Source of the DNA: Clostridia bacterium
GTDB taxonomy: Bacteria > Bacillota > Clostridia > Oscillospirales > Acutalibacteraceae
Assembly: GCA_017397105.1 (NCBI GenBank)
Contig: JAFQKF010000001.1
Span: 1 to 64,000, forward strand
Length of the DNA stretch: 64,000 nt
Direction: 5' to 3'
Shown here: one piece after another, positions 17,076 through 25,158 of the stretch
Position numbering within the stretch: position 1 is the first letter of the stretch
How the letters are laid out: every line of letters starts with the position of its first letter
Translations under genes and position numbers: made by a program
The notes under the pieces: generated by a model
Told to the model about the DNA's origin: nothing
What the model saw: the letters and a program-made list of their open reading frames with translations, nothing else
The model's database searches: none

Positions 17076-18344
17076 TTATTCGTCGTCTTTAACAAATACC
17101 GTTGCTCCACCGCTTTTTCTTGATTCTTCTGCGGCAAGAGCCATGTTGTGGCTGGCAACGGTTGCGTCGATGGTGGTGATATCCGTTAAATCCTTTGTAT
17201 CGCCGCACAGGATTTTAACGAAGCGCGAAACGAGCCTTATGTCGCCCTCCACGTGACCGCCTATGTTTGGGCTGAAGGTATGAATTGTTTTTGATTTTCC
17301 GCCGAAGATATTCATTTTAAGTTTTGTGCCGTAGCCTATAAGCTCGCCCTTCGTGCCTACTATGTGGCATTCCCTGAACATCTTATCGGAAAATCCGTTC
17401 ATGTTAAGAACGGCTGATGCACCGTTTTCAAATGTCATTGTTACCAACTGATTATCACACACGTTGTTGTCGCACATAAAAACGCATCTGCCGTAATCGC
17501 CGTTTTTTATAGCATCTTTTATGTCTTTTTTGCTGTTGCTTGCTTTTCCTGTAAGGGTGCGGCCCATGTATTTGATGAATTTTGCCTTATAAAACGGATC
17601 CGTTATGTAAAGACTTTCCGCATCGTAGGGGCAGTTCTTTTTTACCTTGCAACCGCCCATACAGGCAGGAGTTGCGCCGGCGGGTGCGTTTTCTTTTTTG
17701 AAGAAATTAAGCGAGCCAACAGAGTTTACACTCACACAAGGGGAGTTCATAAACCATGCGATAAGGTCAAGATCATGACAGCATTTTGCAAGGATTGAGG
17801 GAGTGGACGTAAATTCGTTGCGCCAGTTGCCCCTTACAAAGCTGTGGGCAAAGTGGAAATATCCCACGTTTTCTGTGTGGTTTATAGTAACTATATCACC
17901 AATCTGACCGCTTGTAATGATTTCTTTGATTTTGCCGTAATAGTTTGAATAACGAAGAACGTGGCAGACTATGAGCAGTGTTTTATTCTCACGGGCAAGG
18001 TTGCGAAGAGAAATATATTCTTCCTTTATGCCGCTTACGGGTTTTTCAAGCAATATGAGTTTATAACCTGTGAGGATAGCCTGCTTTGCTATTTCGTAAT
18101 GGCTTGCATCCTGCGTGGAGATAATCAACGCATCGGAAATCACACCCTGAGCGAAAAAGCTTTCGGTTGAAATAAACTGCCTTTCTTTCGGAACCGAAAA
18201 CTTAGGGGAGATATCGTCAAGCGCCTGCTGGCGGATATCACAAAGAGCGTGGATTTCAACCCTTGAGGAATGAAAAGCTTTAAGAAAGCCCATATATTCC
18301 GTGCCTCTGTTTCCGAGACCTATAACGGATATCTTTTTCTTCAT
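17076..18344 (-). CDS. Gfo/Idh/MocA family oxidoreductase with cysteine-rich insert
   Basis: A 422-residue NAD(P)-dependent sugar dehydrogenase of the Gfo/Idh/MocA type. The Rossmann motif is VIGLGNRG at residues 6-13 and the EKPVS catalytic-loop Lys follows. CHDLDLIAWF contains the conserved active-site His region. A cysteine cluster (CMGGCKVKKNCPYD) near residue 230 is additional; its role is unknown but resembles a metal site seen in some clostridial members. It is the last gene of an operon with the GH36-like hydrolase (33-base gap) and HAD phosphatase, suggesting oxidation of a sugar or glycoside released by the hydrolase. Confidence 0.87.
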   Translation of the reverse strand: MKKKISVIGLGNRGTEYMGFLKAFHSSRVEIHALCDIRQQALDDISPKFSVPKERQFISTESFFAQGVISDALIISTQDASHYEIAKQAILTGYKLILLEKPVSGIKEEYISLRNLARENKTLLIVCHVLRYSNYYGKIKEIITSGQIGDIVTINHTENVGYFHFAHSFVRGNWRNEFTSTPSILAKCCHDLDLIAWFMNSPCVSVNSVGSLNFFKKENAPAGATPACMGGCKVKKNCPYDAESLYITDPFYKAKFIKYMGRTLTGKASNSKKDIKDAIKNGDYGRCVFMCDNNVCDNQLVTMTFENGASAVLNMNGFSDKMFRECHIVGTKGELIGYGTKLKMNIFGGKSKTIHTFSPNIGGHVEGDIRLVSRFVKILCGDTKDLTDITTIDATVASHNMALAAEESRKSGGATVFVKDDE

Positions 18345-18377
18345 ATTATTGCCTCCGCAAATCGGAATTTATAAGGT

Positions 18378-19877
18378 TTACCACTCGTATTTTACCGTTT
18401 CACCGTCAATTTCCCATACGGACGGTGTGAAATTTTCAAAAATATCAACAGGTTTTGTTTCGTGCTTCTTCTGGAAGACCTTGTAGGCTTCTGCAAGGTC
18501 ATTTTTCTGTTCATCTGTCAGCTTGTTACTGCACGAAACAAAAAGAGGGGAGTTGCTGTAAGAGAGAACGTGAAGCCATTGCTTATTCTTTTCCCAAGGG
18601 ATGTTATCTGCAAGAATACCGACGCAATCGGCATCGCACATATAGAAAGCTTCGTTTTGTGCAAGACGGAATGCGAGGGTATTGACGCCGTTTTTTCTGG
18701 TGGGCTCCCATTCTCTGCCGCTTGTATCGTTGCCTATACGGTTGATTTCAACAAGCCCTGCACAAAGATGAGAAACAGTGTTACAGCCGATGATATACAT
18801 ATCCTGCGCCGTATCCTTTATGAGTCTGTAAAGGTCGAGAACGATTTCGGCGTTGGTCTTTGATTTGTCGAAAAAACACCAGGAGTCTGTATCGTTTTCC
18901 GTCAGAAAGAGATTACCGCCCCATGCACCGAAAAGATCAAAGGTTGTGAAATCGTGCTTGAGAAGCTCGTAGCCCCATTCTTTTATCCTTTCAATATCAG
19001 CTTTAACGTATTCTTTAACTGCGGGGTGAGTAGGGTCAAGGTATTGCCTTTTGCCGCCCCTGAGAATTCTCATATCTTGCGTAACGGCGGTGTCCCTGTT
19101 GTGGAGAAGCCTCACCCATATTCCGGGTCTTGCGCCGAGAGCCTTGATTTCATCTGCGAGCTTCTTCATATCTTTGAATTTTTCATTGGGAAGCCACGGC
19201 CCTTCGCAGGAGTTGATCTGCCAGCAATCGTCGATTACCTCAAACGGTTTATTATCAATCCCTTGTGCAAGAGCAACCTGAACCTTTGTGTCGGCAATTA
19301 TTTCATCGTAGCTGCTTTTACCGTATGCGTAATACCAGTTGTTGCCGCCGTAAATACTTTCTTTCGGGAGAATGGGGTTATCACAAAGAACCCTGCAATA
19401 ATCGCAAAGGCAGCCGTACACGTCGGCAGAGTTGTATTTTTTGTAAATAAAGGTTGCAATATGTAGCTTTCTGCCGCCGAGCTCAACGCCGCAGTTACCG
19501 TTGCGGCAATCAACAAGAGCTTTGATTCCCTCAGCAGTATATCTGAAGCTGATGAAAGCCTTGGGCTGTGTTTTTACACCGAAACAAAAACATTCCGATT
19601 TATCAGTTGCAATAAAATACCACGGCATGCATCTGCCGTTATCAGCAAGCTTTACGAATCGGAGTTCGCCGTAGCTGCGTTCCCATGCGTCACCGAGAAC
19701 CCATATACCGTTGTCGCTCTCAAAATTCCATTCGAGCTCAATGAATTTAACTTTATCATCGGTTGCGGTTACGTACAAATCAAGCTTATCGCCGTCAACG
19801 GCTGTTTCAATAACGGTGTCGCTTGCGGCGCTTTCACAAATAACGTTTTTACTGAAACTGTTCAGATTGAAATTCAT
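18378..19877 (-). CDS. GH36/melibiase-like glycoside hydrolase
   Basis: A 499-residue enzyme of the alpha-galactosidase (GH36/GH27) clan. An N-terminal beta-sandwich (~1-165) precedes a TIM barrel: GNNWYYAYGK, FEVIDDCWQ, nucleophile candidate Asp309 in LLKHDFT and acid/base candidate Asp384 in IGNDTSGREW. KHD replaces the common KWD. No signal peptide, so it is cytoplasmic. It is 20 bases after the HAD gene and 33 before the Gfo/Idh gene, with a GGAGG site, in one operon. Alpha-galactosidase activity is the default guess, but clan members also act on other alpha-linked sugars. Confidence 0.8.
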   Translation of the reverse strand: MNFNLNSFSKNVICESAASDTVIETAVDGDKLDLYVTATDDKVKFIELEWNFESDNGIWVLGDAWERSYGELRFVKLADNGRCMPWYFIATDKSECFCFGVKTQPKAFISFRYTAEGIKALVDCRNGNCGVELGGRKLHIATFIYKKYNSADVYGCLCDYCRVLCDNPILPKESIYGGNNWYYAYGKSSYDEIIADTKVQVALAQGIDNKPFEVIDDCWQINSCEGPWLPNEKFKDMKKLADEIKALGARPGIWVRLLHNRDTAVTQDMRILRGGKRQYLDPTHPAVKEYVKADIERIKEWGYELLKHDFTTFDLFGAWGGNLFLTENDTDSWCFFDKSKTNAEIVLDLYRLIKDTAQDMYIIGCNTVSHLCAGLVEINRIGNDTSGREWEPTRKNGVNTLAFRLAQNEAFYMCDADCVGILADNIPWEKNKQWLHVLSYSNSPLFVSCSNKLTDEQKNDLAEAYKVFQKKHETKPVDIFENFTPSVWEIDGETVKYEW

Positions 19878-19897
19878 ACCTCTACCTCCGTAAATAC

Positions 19898-20644
19898 TTA
19901 TTTATCTGTTCCCTCAATGAATTCTCCCAGTACGTTCCAATTATTAACCGCAAGATATTTCTCACAGGTATCATCGCCGCGGAATTCAAGAGGGGTTGAA
20001 GATTCAACGTCAAGCAACACGGGGGATATTCCGCAGCCTGATGCGCCGTAAACGTCGGGCTTGATTTTGTCACCGCAATACCAGCATTCCTCAGGTTCGA
20101 GCCCTGCATATTTTAATGCGGTTAAAAAAATGTTTTTTGACGGTTTTGAAAACAGGATATCTGCACTTGTAAGGCAGAATTCAAATTTTGCCGACGGAAT
20201 CCATCTTTTTATCGCAAGCGAAAGGCTTTCTCCGCTCATCATATTGTTGCTGATTACTGCGGTACGGATTCCGAGAGAATCGAGCTTTCGGATAAGTTCC
20301 GGCACTGCGTCAATAACGTTCCTTGAAGAATTGTATCTGTCAAAAATCTCTTCCTGCGCTGCCATAGGGATGCCGAAAACAAGACCTGTATTTATTGCGG
20401 CATACTTAATAACAGACGACAAAGGTACGTCAAGATTTATCCCTGATTCTGATTTAATACCCGAAACTTCAGAAAGAAAATCATCCCAGTATCCGGCAAG
20501 TGCTTCTCCGTTTGTTACGTCCGGATTGATTGCGTAATGGCGGAGCTTTTCAAACCCTTCGGCAGGATTGCACTTGCCGTCGTCAAAAAGTGTTCCGCCT
20601 ACGTCAAAAAGAATCATTTTCGGTTTGTTGTATTGCATATTCAT
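19898..20644 (-). CDS. HAD-family hydrolase
   Basis: A 248-residue haloacid-dehalogenase superfamily phosphatase. Motif I is FDVGGTLFDD with the nucleophile Asp, where Gly replaces the second catalytic Asp of classical phosphatases (DxDGT); motif II Ser/Asn is in AVISNN, motif III Lys is FSKPSKNIF and motif IV is CGDKIKPDV. The DVGGT form occurs in YjjG-like and uncharacterised HADs. First gene of the operon with the GH36-like and Gfo/Idh genes. The start is uncertain: ATG at 20644 or two codons later at 20638, both after a weak GGTGA. Confidence 0.82.
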   Translation of the reverse strand: MNMQYNKPKMILFDVGGTLFDDGKCNPAEGFEKLRHYAINPDVTNGEALAGYWDDFLSEVSGIKSESGINLDVPLSSVIKYAAINTGLVFGIPMAAQEEIFDRYNSSRNVIDAVPELIRKLDSLGIRTAVISNNMMSGESLSLAIKRWIPSAKFEFCLTSADILFSKPSKNIFLTALKYAGLEPEECWYCGDKIKPDVYGASGCGISPVLLDVESSTPLEFRGDDTCEKYLAVNNWNVLGEFIEGTDK

Positions 20645-20799
20645 CACCGTCAATTTATTTTATAAACAAATTATATCATACGTTATTATAAATTTCCACC
20701 ACCTGTTTGGCGCAAACCGAAAAGAGAATTATCAATATCGAATTAACAGGCAGAGGCAGGCGCTGCGGAGCTGTTTAAATTTGCTTTATAAAAGTTTTG

Positions 20800-20825
20800 A
20801 GCCGTACGAAAAGTACGGCTCTTTT
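20800..20825 (-). terminator. Terminator of the two-HTH regulator gene
   Basis: A perfect 8-bp stem AGCCGTAC/GTACGGCT (20800-20807 with 20813-20820). CTTTTAG follows on the + strand and CAAAACTTTTA on the - strand. It lies just past the regulator stop. Confidence 0.7.
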
Positions 20826-20832
20826 AGTAGTG

Positions 20833-22071
20833 TCATATGTAGAAAGCGAGTTCGCTGCGGTGTGAAACTTCCGTTTTTTCTTTTGCGGATTCAATAATAT
20901 TCTTTACTGCATTTTCGGATATGTTGAATCGGTTGGCAATTTGTTTATCGTTAAGTCCGAATACCGCAAGGCGGGCAACCTCTCTTTCACGGATTGTAAG
21001 AGAAGCGGAAACGGTCCTTTCAAGCACGGAATTATGTATGGTGGTCCAACCGGTCTGCATCCGCTTATAAAGCTCCTTGACTTTTTTCAAAGCCTGTGGG
21101 TCTGTGGCGGCAAGGCGGTCATCAAGTATACCGCCAAGCTGTCTTCGGTGTTCAACAAGCGGTCCGTAAAGCCTATCCTTAAGGCAGTCCGAAATCGCTT
21201 TATCTATATGCAACACTGCTCTGTCCGTATTGCCGACCTGATGGCACGCAATAGCACAAAGCAAACGCAGATATATTTCAACAAGAATTACCTTGTCTGC
21301 AACGGCGTCTGCAATCATCGGCTCCACAACGTAAGGAATACACCTCATAAGCGATAATCCTCTCAAATCGGGGTATTTTATTTCGCCGGAAGCCAGCTGC
21401 TGAGCTGATACTATAAGATGTTTTACATAATAGATTTTAGCGGCATAGTGCGCATCAACAGGAAGATTTTCAAAGCGTCCGCTTTTGAACCATTTCGGGA
21501 AATCCTGGGTCGAACGGATTGCACTGTCAATAACACCGAGAGAAAGTGAGATAATATCACGGTCGGTATTGCATTTTGCATGGGCTTCACAGATGTGCTT
21601 CCTTGCAAGCTGCCACATATTGATATCGCCCGCCCATAATGCACACTGAGCAAGCAGCATACCGCCTGCAAGAACGGCATAAAAGCCTGAGTGCTTTTCA
21701 AGGAAATACTTTGCGTATTTATAAACCTTATCAATTTCTCCGCGGCTGTAAGCGATTTCAGCAGCAAAAAGTGCCTGCGCTTCGGGATTGCCTGAAAGAG
21801 AAAGGATGCACCTGTCTGCAGTGCCGGCTTCGGGATATAAATCAGTCATATAAAGGAAAGGACATTTTCTCGGCATGGGAACGTCCTTGTCCGCATCATC
21901 CCTTGCCGCCTTTTTTCTGCCGTCCATAGGACGCACGGCATCCGCAGGAATCAGCCAGTTGGTACCCAGTCTCTGAGCACCCGGAATTTTACCCTGTCTG
22001 CAATAATCCTGAACCCTTCTGACGGAAACGTTCCACTTTTCGGCCATTTGCTGAGCAGTCAGTTTATTCAT
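20833..22071 (-). CDS. Transcriptional regulator with N-terminal and LuxR-type HTH domains
   Basis: A 412-residue regulator with DNA-binding motifs at both ends. Residues 1-50 (LTAQQMAEKWNVSVRRVQDY ... GTNWLIPADAV) form an excisionase/MerR-like winged helix. Residues ~345-405 (LTIREREVARLAVFGLNDKQ and the following SENAVKN) form a LuxR/GerE helix-turn-helix. The middle ~270 residues are helical and may be TPR-like sensor repeats. There is no receiver or ATPase domain. Its position divergent from the Tad pilus operon makes it a likely regulator of that operon (inference). GGGAGG lies before the ATG. Confidence 0.85.
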   Translation of the reverse strand: MNKLTAQQMAEKWNVSVRRVQDYCRQGKIPGAQRLGTNWLIPADAVRPMDGRKKAARDDADKDVPMPRKCPFLYMTDLYPEAGTADRCILSLSGNPEAQALFAAEIAYSRGEIDKVYKYAKYFLEKHSGFYAVLAGGMLLAQCALWAGDINMWQLARKHICEAHAKCNTDRDIISLSLGVIDSAIRSTQDFPKWFKSGRFENLPVDAHYAAKIYYVKHLIVSAQQLASGEIKYPDLRGLSLMRCIPYVVEPMIADAVADKVILVEIYLRLLCAIACHQVGNTDRAVLHIDKAISDCLKDRLYGPLVEHRRQLGGILDDRLAATDPQALKKVKELYKRMQTGWTTIHNSVLERTVSASLTIREREVARLAVFGLNDKQIANRFNISENAVKNIIESAKEKTEVSHRSELAFYI

Positions 22072-22261
22072 ATTTACCTCCCAAGTGTAAAATATCCTTC
22101 GTTCTCGCGCTGATTACAGTTATATTATACATCGTTCAAACGCCATTTACAAGGGATTTTTTCCAAAAATCATAAGTTTTTCAAGGGCTTCGAGTAATTT
22201 TTATTCATTAGGTTTCACGCTTTATGCACTTCACATTTAATATATAAAGAAACATGCATTT

Positions 22262-22294
22262 AAGCTGAATAAAATGCTGATTTTCAGCTTTTTT
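22262..22294 (+). promoter_or_regulatory. Terminator-like hairpin in long AT-rich divergent region
   Basis: The 486 bases 22072-22557 hold no gene. Within them GCTGA-TTT-TCAGC (22276-22288) followed by TTTTTT forms a short terminator, and an upstream AAGCTGA (22262-22268) could pair with the same 3' arm as an alternative structure. It may end a small RNA or leader transcript before the pilus operon promoter. A second GCTTTTTT tract follows at about 22330. Confidence 0.4.
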
Positions 22295-22476
22295 GCCTGA
22301 ATTTTGTGCAAAACGGAGAAGAAAAACAGCTTTTTTCGGACCTTGGATTAAAAAGTAATATAAATATATTTGAAAAGTAAGAAAAGACGGCTCAAAAGGG
22401 ATTTTTTGGCAAAAAAGCGGTCATTTTCCATTGTGAAAAATGCACAAAAGTTTTCAACAATTAAAAAAATTAATGT

Positions 22477-22505
22477 TTGACTTTTACAATTTTCGGATGT
22501 ACCAT
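22477..22505 (+). promoter_or_regulatory. Sigma-A promoter for the Tad pilus operon
   Basis: TTGACT (22477-22482), a 17-base spacer and TACCAT (22500-22505) lie 52 bases before the prepilin peptidase start. Confidence 0.55.
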
Positions 22506-22557
22506 AAAGTTGCAACAAGGGAATGGCAGTTCCTGAATAAATCGGAGGTGAACACTG

Positions 22558-23241
22558 ATGATTGAAATAGTTTACGCAGGATTGCTCGGAATACTCGCGG
22601 CACTGGCTTTCAACCTGATTTCGATTTCACAAATCAAGCGAAGAACAGACGAAAGCTCAAAAATAGAAGCGGTAAAAAACGTTGCTGTTGTTGTTGCATG
22701 GGTGCTCATTTCGGGAGGCTTGTTCGCCGCCGTATTTGCTCTCTTTAAAGATACGGCAACCAGAATTGAAGCTGTTGCATACGTGTCAATTGCGATGTCA
22801 ATCGGTGTTGTTGACCTTGACATCAAAAAGATTCCGAACTCGTCAGTTCTTGCACTGATGATAATAAGAACGGTTGCTATAGTTTATGCAATAGTAATGG
22901 GTGTTCCCGTCAAGCAGTCTCTCATTCCTTCGCTTGTCGGTCTTGCAGCCGGTTTCATTCTCTACCAGCTTCCAATGCTTATCGGAATCCCGATAGGAAC
23001 AGGCGACGTCAAATACAGTGCAGCGATTGGTTATTGCCTGGGAGCTTTCGGATATCTTCAGGCGGCACTCATTATGGCGGCAGGATTGGCAGTGTATCTG
23101 ATTTATCTTATGGCAACGAAAAAAGGTTCACTCAAAACGGCAGTTCCCATGGGCCCGTATCTTTCGCTCGGCGTTGTGGTAACGGTTTTATACCCGATGT
23201 TCGGCGAGCTTTCCGACAAAATCTTCTCATCGTTGTTTTAG
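22558..23241 (+). CDS. tadV: Prepilin peptidase, A24 family (TadV/CpaA)
   Basis: A 227-residue integral membrane aspartic protease that cleaves the leader of Flp prepilins. The two catalytic Asp are in VVDLDIKKIPN and GTGDVKYSAA (GxGD motif), separated by membrane helices; about six to seven helices are predicted. It lacks the N-methyltransferase domain of PilD, as do other TadV/CpaA proteins. GGAGGTG lies before the ATG. First gene of the pilus operon, 47 bases before the first pilin. Confidence 0.9.
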   Translation: MIEIVYAGLLGILAALAFNLISISQIKRRTDESSKIEAVKNVAVVVAWVLISGGLFAAVFALFKDTATRIEAVAYVSIAMSIGVVDLDIKKIPNSSVLALMIIRTVAIVYAIVMGVPVKQSLIPSLVGLAAGFILYQLPMLIGIPIGTGDVKYSAAIGYCLGAFGYLQAALIMAAGLAVYLIYLMATKKGSLKTAVPMGPYLSLGVVVTVLYPMFGELSDKIFSSLF

Positions 23242-23288
23242 TCAAAAATACCCTTAAAAGGGTTAAAAAATAAAGGAGGTAAAAAGTT

Positions 23289-23483
23289 ATGTTCAGAAAA
23301 TGGTTCAAAGACGAAGAAGGCCAGGGCATGGTAGAATACGGTCTTATCATCGGACTTATCGCAGTCGTCGTGATTGTCGCACTTGTTGCTCTTGGACCGA
23401 AGATCCGCGACATGTTCAACGACGTAAACGAAGAGTTCGACAAAATCGGTACCACTGCAGCAGGTGGCGGTTCAGGTACATAA
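23289..23483 (+). CDS. flp: Flp-type pilin 1
   Basis: A 64-residue class IVb prepilin. The leader ends at EEG and cleavage is expected in EEG|QGMVEYGLI, with Glu at +5 and Tyr at +6 of the mature protein, the Flp signature. A ~22-residue hydrophobic helix and a Gly-rich tail (AGGGSGT) follow. Mature subunit polymerises into the pilus on the surface. AAAGGAGG site. Residues 3-58 are identical to pilin 2. Confidence 0.95.
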   Translation: MFRKWFKDEEGQGMVEYGLIIGLIAVVVIVALVALGPKIRDMFNDVNEEFDKIGTTAAGGGSGT

Positions 23484-23571
23484 TTTGAGCGTAACGCAAT
23501 AAGGGAAAGAGAAAAACAGCAGATATTAAGAAAAAAACGAATTAATAAGGGAAAGAGACGGAGGTATTAAC

Positions 23572-23769
23572 ATGTTGAGAAAATGGTTTAAAGATGAAGA
23601 AGGCCAGGGCATGGTAGAATACGGTCTCATCATCGGACTTATTGCAGTAGTAGTAATCGTTGCTCTCGTAGCACTCGGACCGAAGATCCGAGATATGTTC
23701 AATGACGTAAACGAAGAGTTTGACAAAATCGGCACCACCGCAGCAGCCGGAGGCGGCACGGGAACCTGA
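23572..23769 (+). CDS. flp: Flp-type pilin 2
   Basis: A 65-residue class IVb prepilin nearly identical to pilin 1; only residue 2 and the Gly/Thr-rich tail differ. At DNA level many codons differ synonymously, for example across the LIAVVVIVAL stretch, so the pair is an old duplication kept identical by selection. GGAGG precedes the ATG. A strong hairpin follows. Confidence 0.95.
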   Translation: MLRKWFKDEEGQGMVEYGLIIGLIAVVVIVALVALGPKIRDMFNDVNEEFDKIGTTAAAGGGTGT

Positions 23770-23817
23770 TAACCACCCTGATATAAGAATCTGGCAAAAC
23801 TGAATAAGTGACTCGTT

Positions 23818-23852
23818 ACGGGTAGGTTCGCTCGCTGAGCGAGCTTACCCGT
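23818..23852 (+). promoter_or_regulatory. Strong hairpin between pilin genes and tadE
   Basis: Outer arms ACGGGTA/TACCCGT and an inner TCGCTC/GAGCGA stem with GCT loop make one long hairpin. No T-run follows, so it is more likely an RNA-stabilising or partial-termination element that keeps pilin mRNA more abundant than the downstream assembly genes. Confidence 0.6.
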
Positions 23853-23908
23853 TAATGCTTAAAACAGGAACTTTTTATAAAAAACGATAAATCGGAGGTG
23901 ACGGCAAA

Positions 23909-24331
23909 ATGAAAAAAAGCTTTTTGAAAAAATTCAGGCGTGAGGATGGGCAGGCTATGGTTGAGTTTGCGCTTATTCTTCCGATATTTCTTCTTATCCT
24001 TTGCGGAATAATTGATTTCGGATGGCTTTTTTACAATCAGCTTTCTCTGAATAACGCCTGCCGTGAAGGTGCAAGATATGCCGTTGTTCACACTGCTGAA
24101 AATGCCGATACCCGGTCAATAATCAATCATATCGAAAATATGTCAACAACTGTTTTTGCAAATGACGGAGTTGATATAACGGTTGAATACACGTCACCTG
24201 CTGACCCGACTTCGGGCGACGTAAAGGTAAGTATACAGGCAGATATTTCATTTTTTACGCCTGTGTTGAGTTCGGTTCTGGGCAAAGAAAAGACGATAAC
24301 TTCAACGGTTATAATGAAAGTTGAATCATAG
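23909..24331 (+). CDS. tadE: TadE-like pilus assembly pseudopilin
   Basis: A 140-residue TadE-family protein. The prepilin-like segment REDGQAMVEFALILPIF carries the Gly|x4-Glu-Phe processing motif and is followed by a membrane helix; LNNACREGARYAV is the conserved post-helix motif of TadE/G. It acts as a minor pseudopilin. GGAGGTGA lies before the ATG. Confidence 0.92.
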   Translation: MKKSFLKKFRREDGQAMVEFALILPIFLLILCGIIDFGWLFYNQLSLNNACREGARYAVVHTAENADTRSIINHIENMSTTVFANDGVDITVEYTSPADPTSGDVKVSIQADISFFTPVLSSVLGKEKTITSTVIMKVES

Positions 24332-24348
24332 GAAGGTGACTGTCTGTT

Positions 24349-25134
24349 ATGAAAAAAATATACCTTATAGCGGTAATTATTGCTCTGGCGGCAGGCGTCG
24401 CTACTTATTTTTTCGCAAACGAGCTCAAAACGAGCAGCATCGTAACCGGTGTAGACGATGCATCGGTAGTGGTTGCGATTGAGGATATAGAAAAAGACAC
24501 AATCCTTACAGAGGATATGTTTCAGGTTATAAAATTACCCGTTACCGCAGTATCGTTCGGAACGGTCTGCAATCCCAAAGAGATTATCGGATATATGACA
24601 ACGGAAAAAATCTATGCCGGTGAGCAGCTTATGGCACGCAAAATTACAACCGTCGGTGACGGAGAGTTTAAAAACCGACTGTCTTACGAGCTGTCAAACG
24701 GAATGTACGCATATTCTATCGGCGTCAGTAATGAAAATGCGGTCTCGCATTTTATCAAAGAATACGATTACATTAATATATATAAAGGCGATGCAATACC
24801 GTCAGCTGAGCCGATACTCAAAAACGTTCAGGTTATAAGAATCAGCGACTATACCGCAAACGTTCAGCAGGAAGCGGGGATAGAAATAACGTCGTATTCA
24901 GCAGTGACTCTTGCGCTTACAAAACAGCAGATTCCGATACTCATGGGGCTTGATAATTCAGGAGCGGGCGGTTCGGGTTATTACAAAATTGTGCTTGTTT
25001 CTCACGTCGAAGGTAAGGGTATCGCAGATGACCTTGCAAAAGCCCCCATACCCGAGGACAGAAGCGGTGAGCCTGCAACAAACTACGGAATGGGCGAGAT
25101 AACTACGGCTCCTCCCGTAACCAAAAGTAACTGA
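24349..25134 (+). CDS. cpaB: Flp pilus assembly protein CpaB/RcpC
   Basis: A 261-residue protein with one N-terminal membrane helix followed by a SAF-like domain (VVVAIEDIEKDTILTEDMF, YAGEQLMARKI), the hallmark of CpaB/RcpC. It is held on the outer face of the membrane and thought to bind the peptidoglycan during pilus extrusion. It lies 17 bases after tadE behind AAGGTGA. Confidence 0.9.
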   Translation: MKKIYLIAVIIALAAGVATYFFANELKTSSIVTGVDDASVVVAIEDIEKDTILTEDMFQVIKLPVTAVSFGTVCNPKEIIGYMTTEKIYAGEQLMARKITTVGDGEFKNRLSYELSNGMYAYSIGVSNENAVSHFIKEYDYINIYKGDAIPSAEPILKNVQVIRISDYTANVQQEAGIEITSYSAVTLALTKQQIPILMGLDNSGAGGSGYYKIVLVSHVEGKGIADDLAKAPIPEDRSGEPATNYGMGEITTAPPVTKSN

Positions 25135-25158
25135 TAATTGATTGGAGATGAAACGGCT

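Noticed and set aside
18954..19466. 170-codon + strand frame
   Set aside because: Antisense to the GH36-like gene, no start signals.
23289..23769. Near-identical pilin genes as recent assembly duplication
   Set aside because: Many synonymous differences between the copies and different tails rule out a duplicated contig segment.
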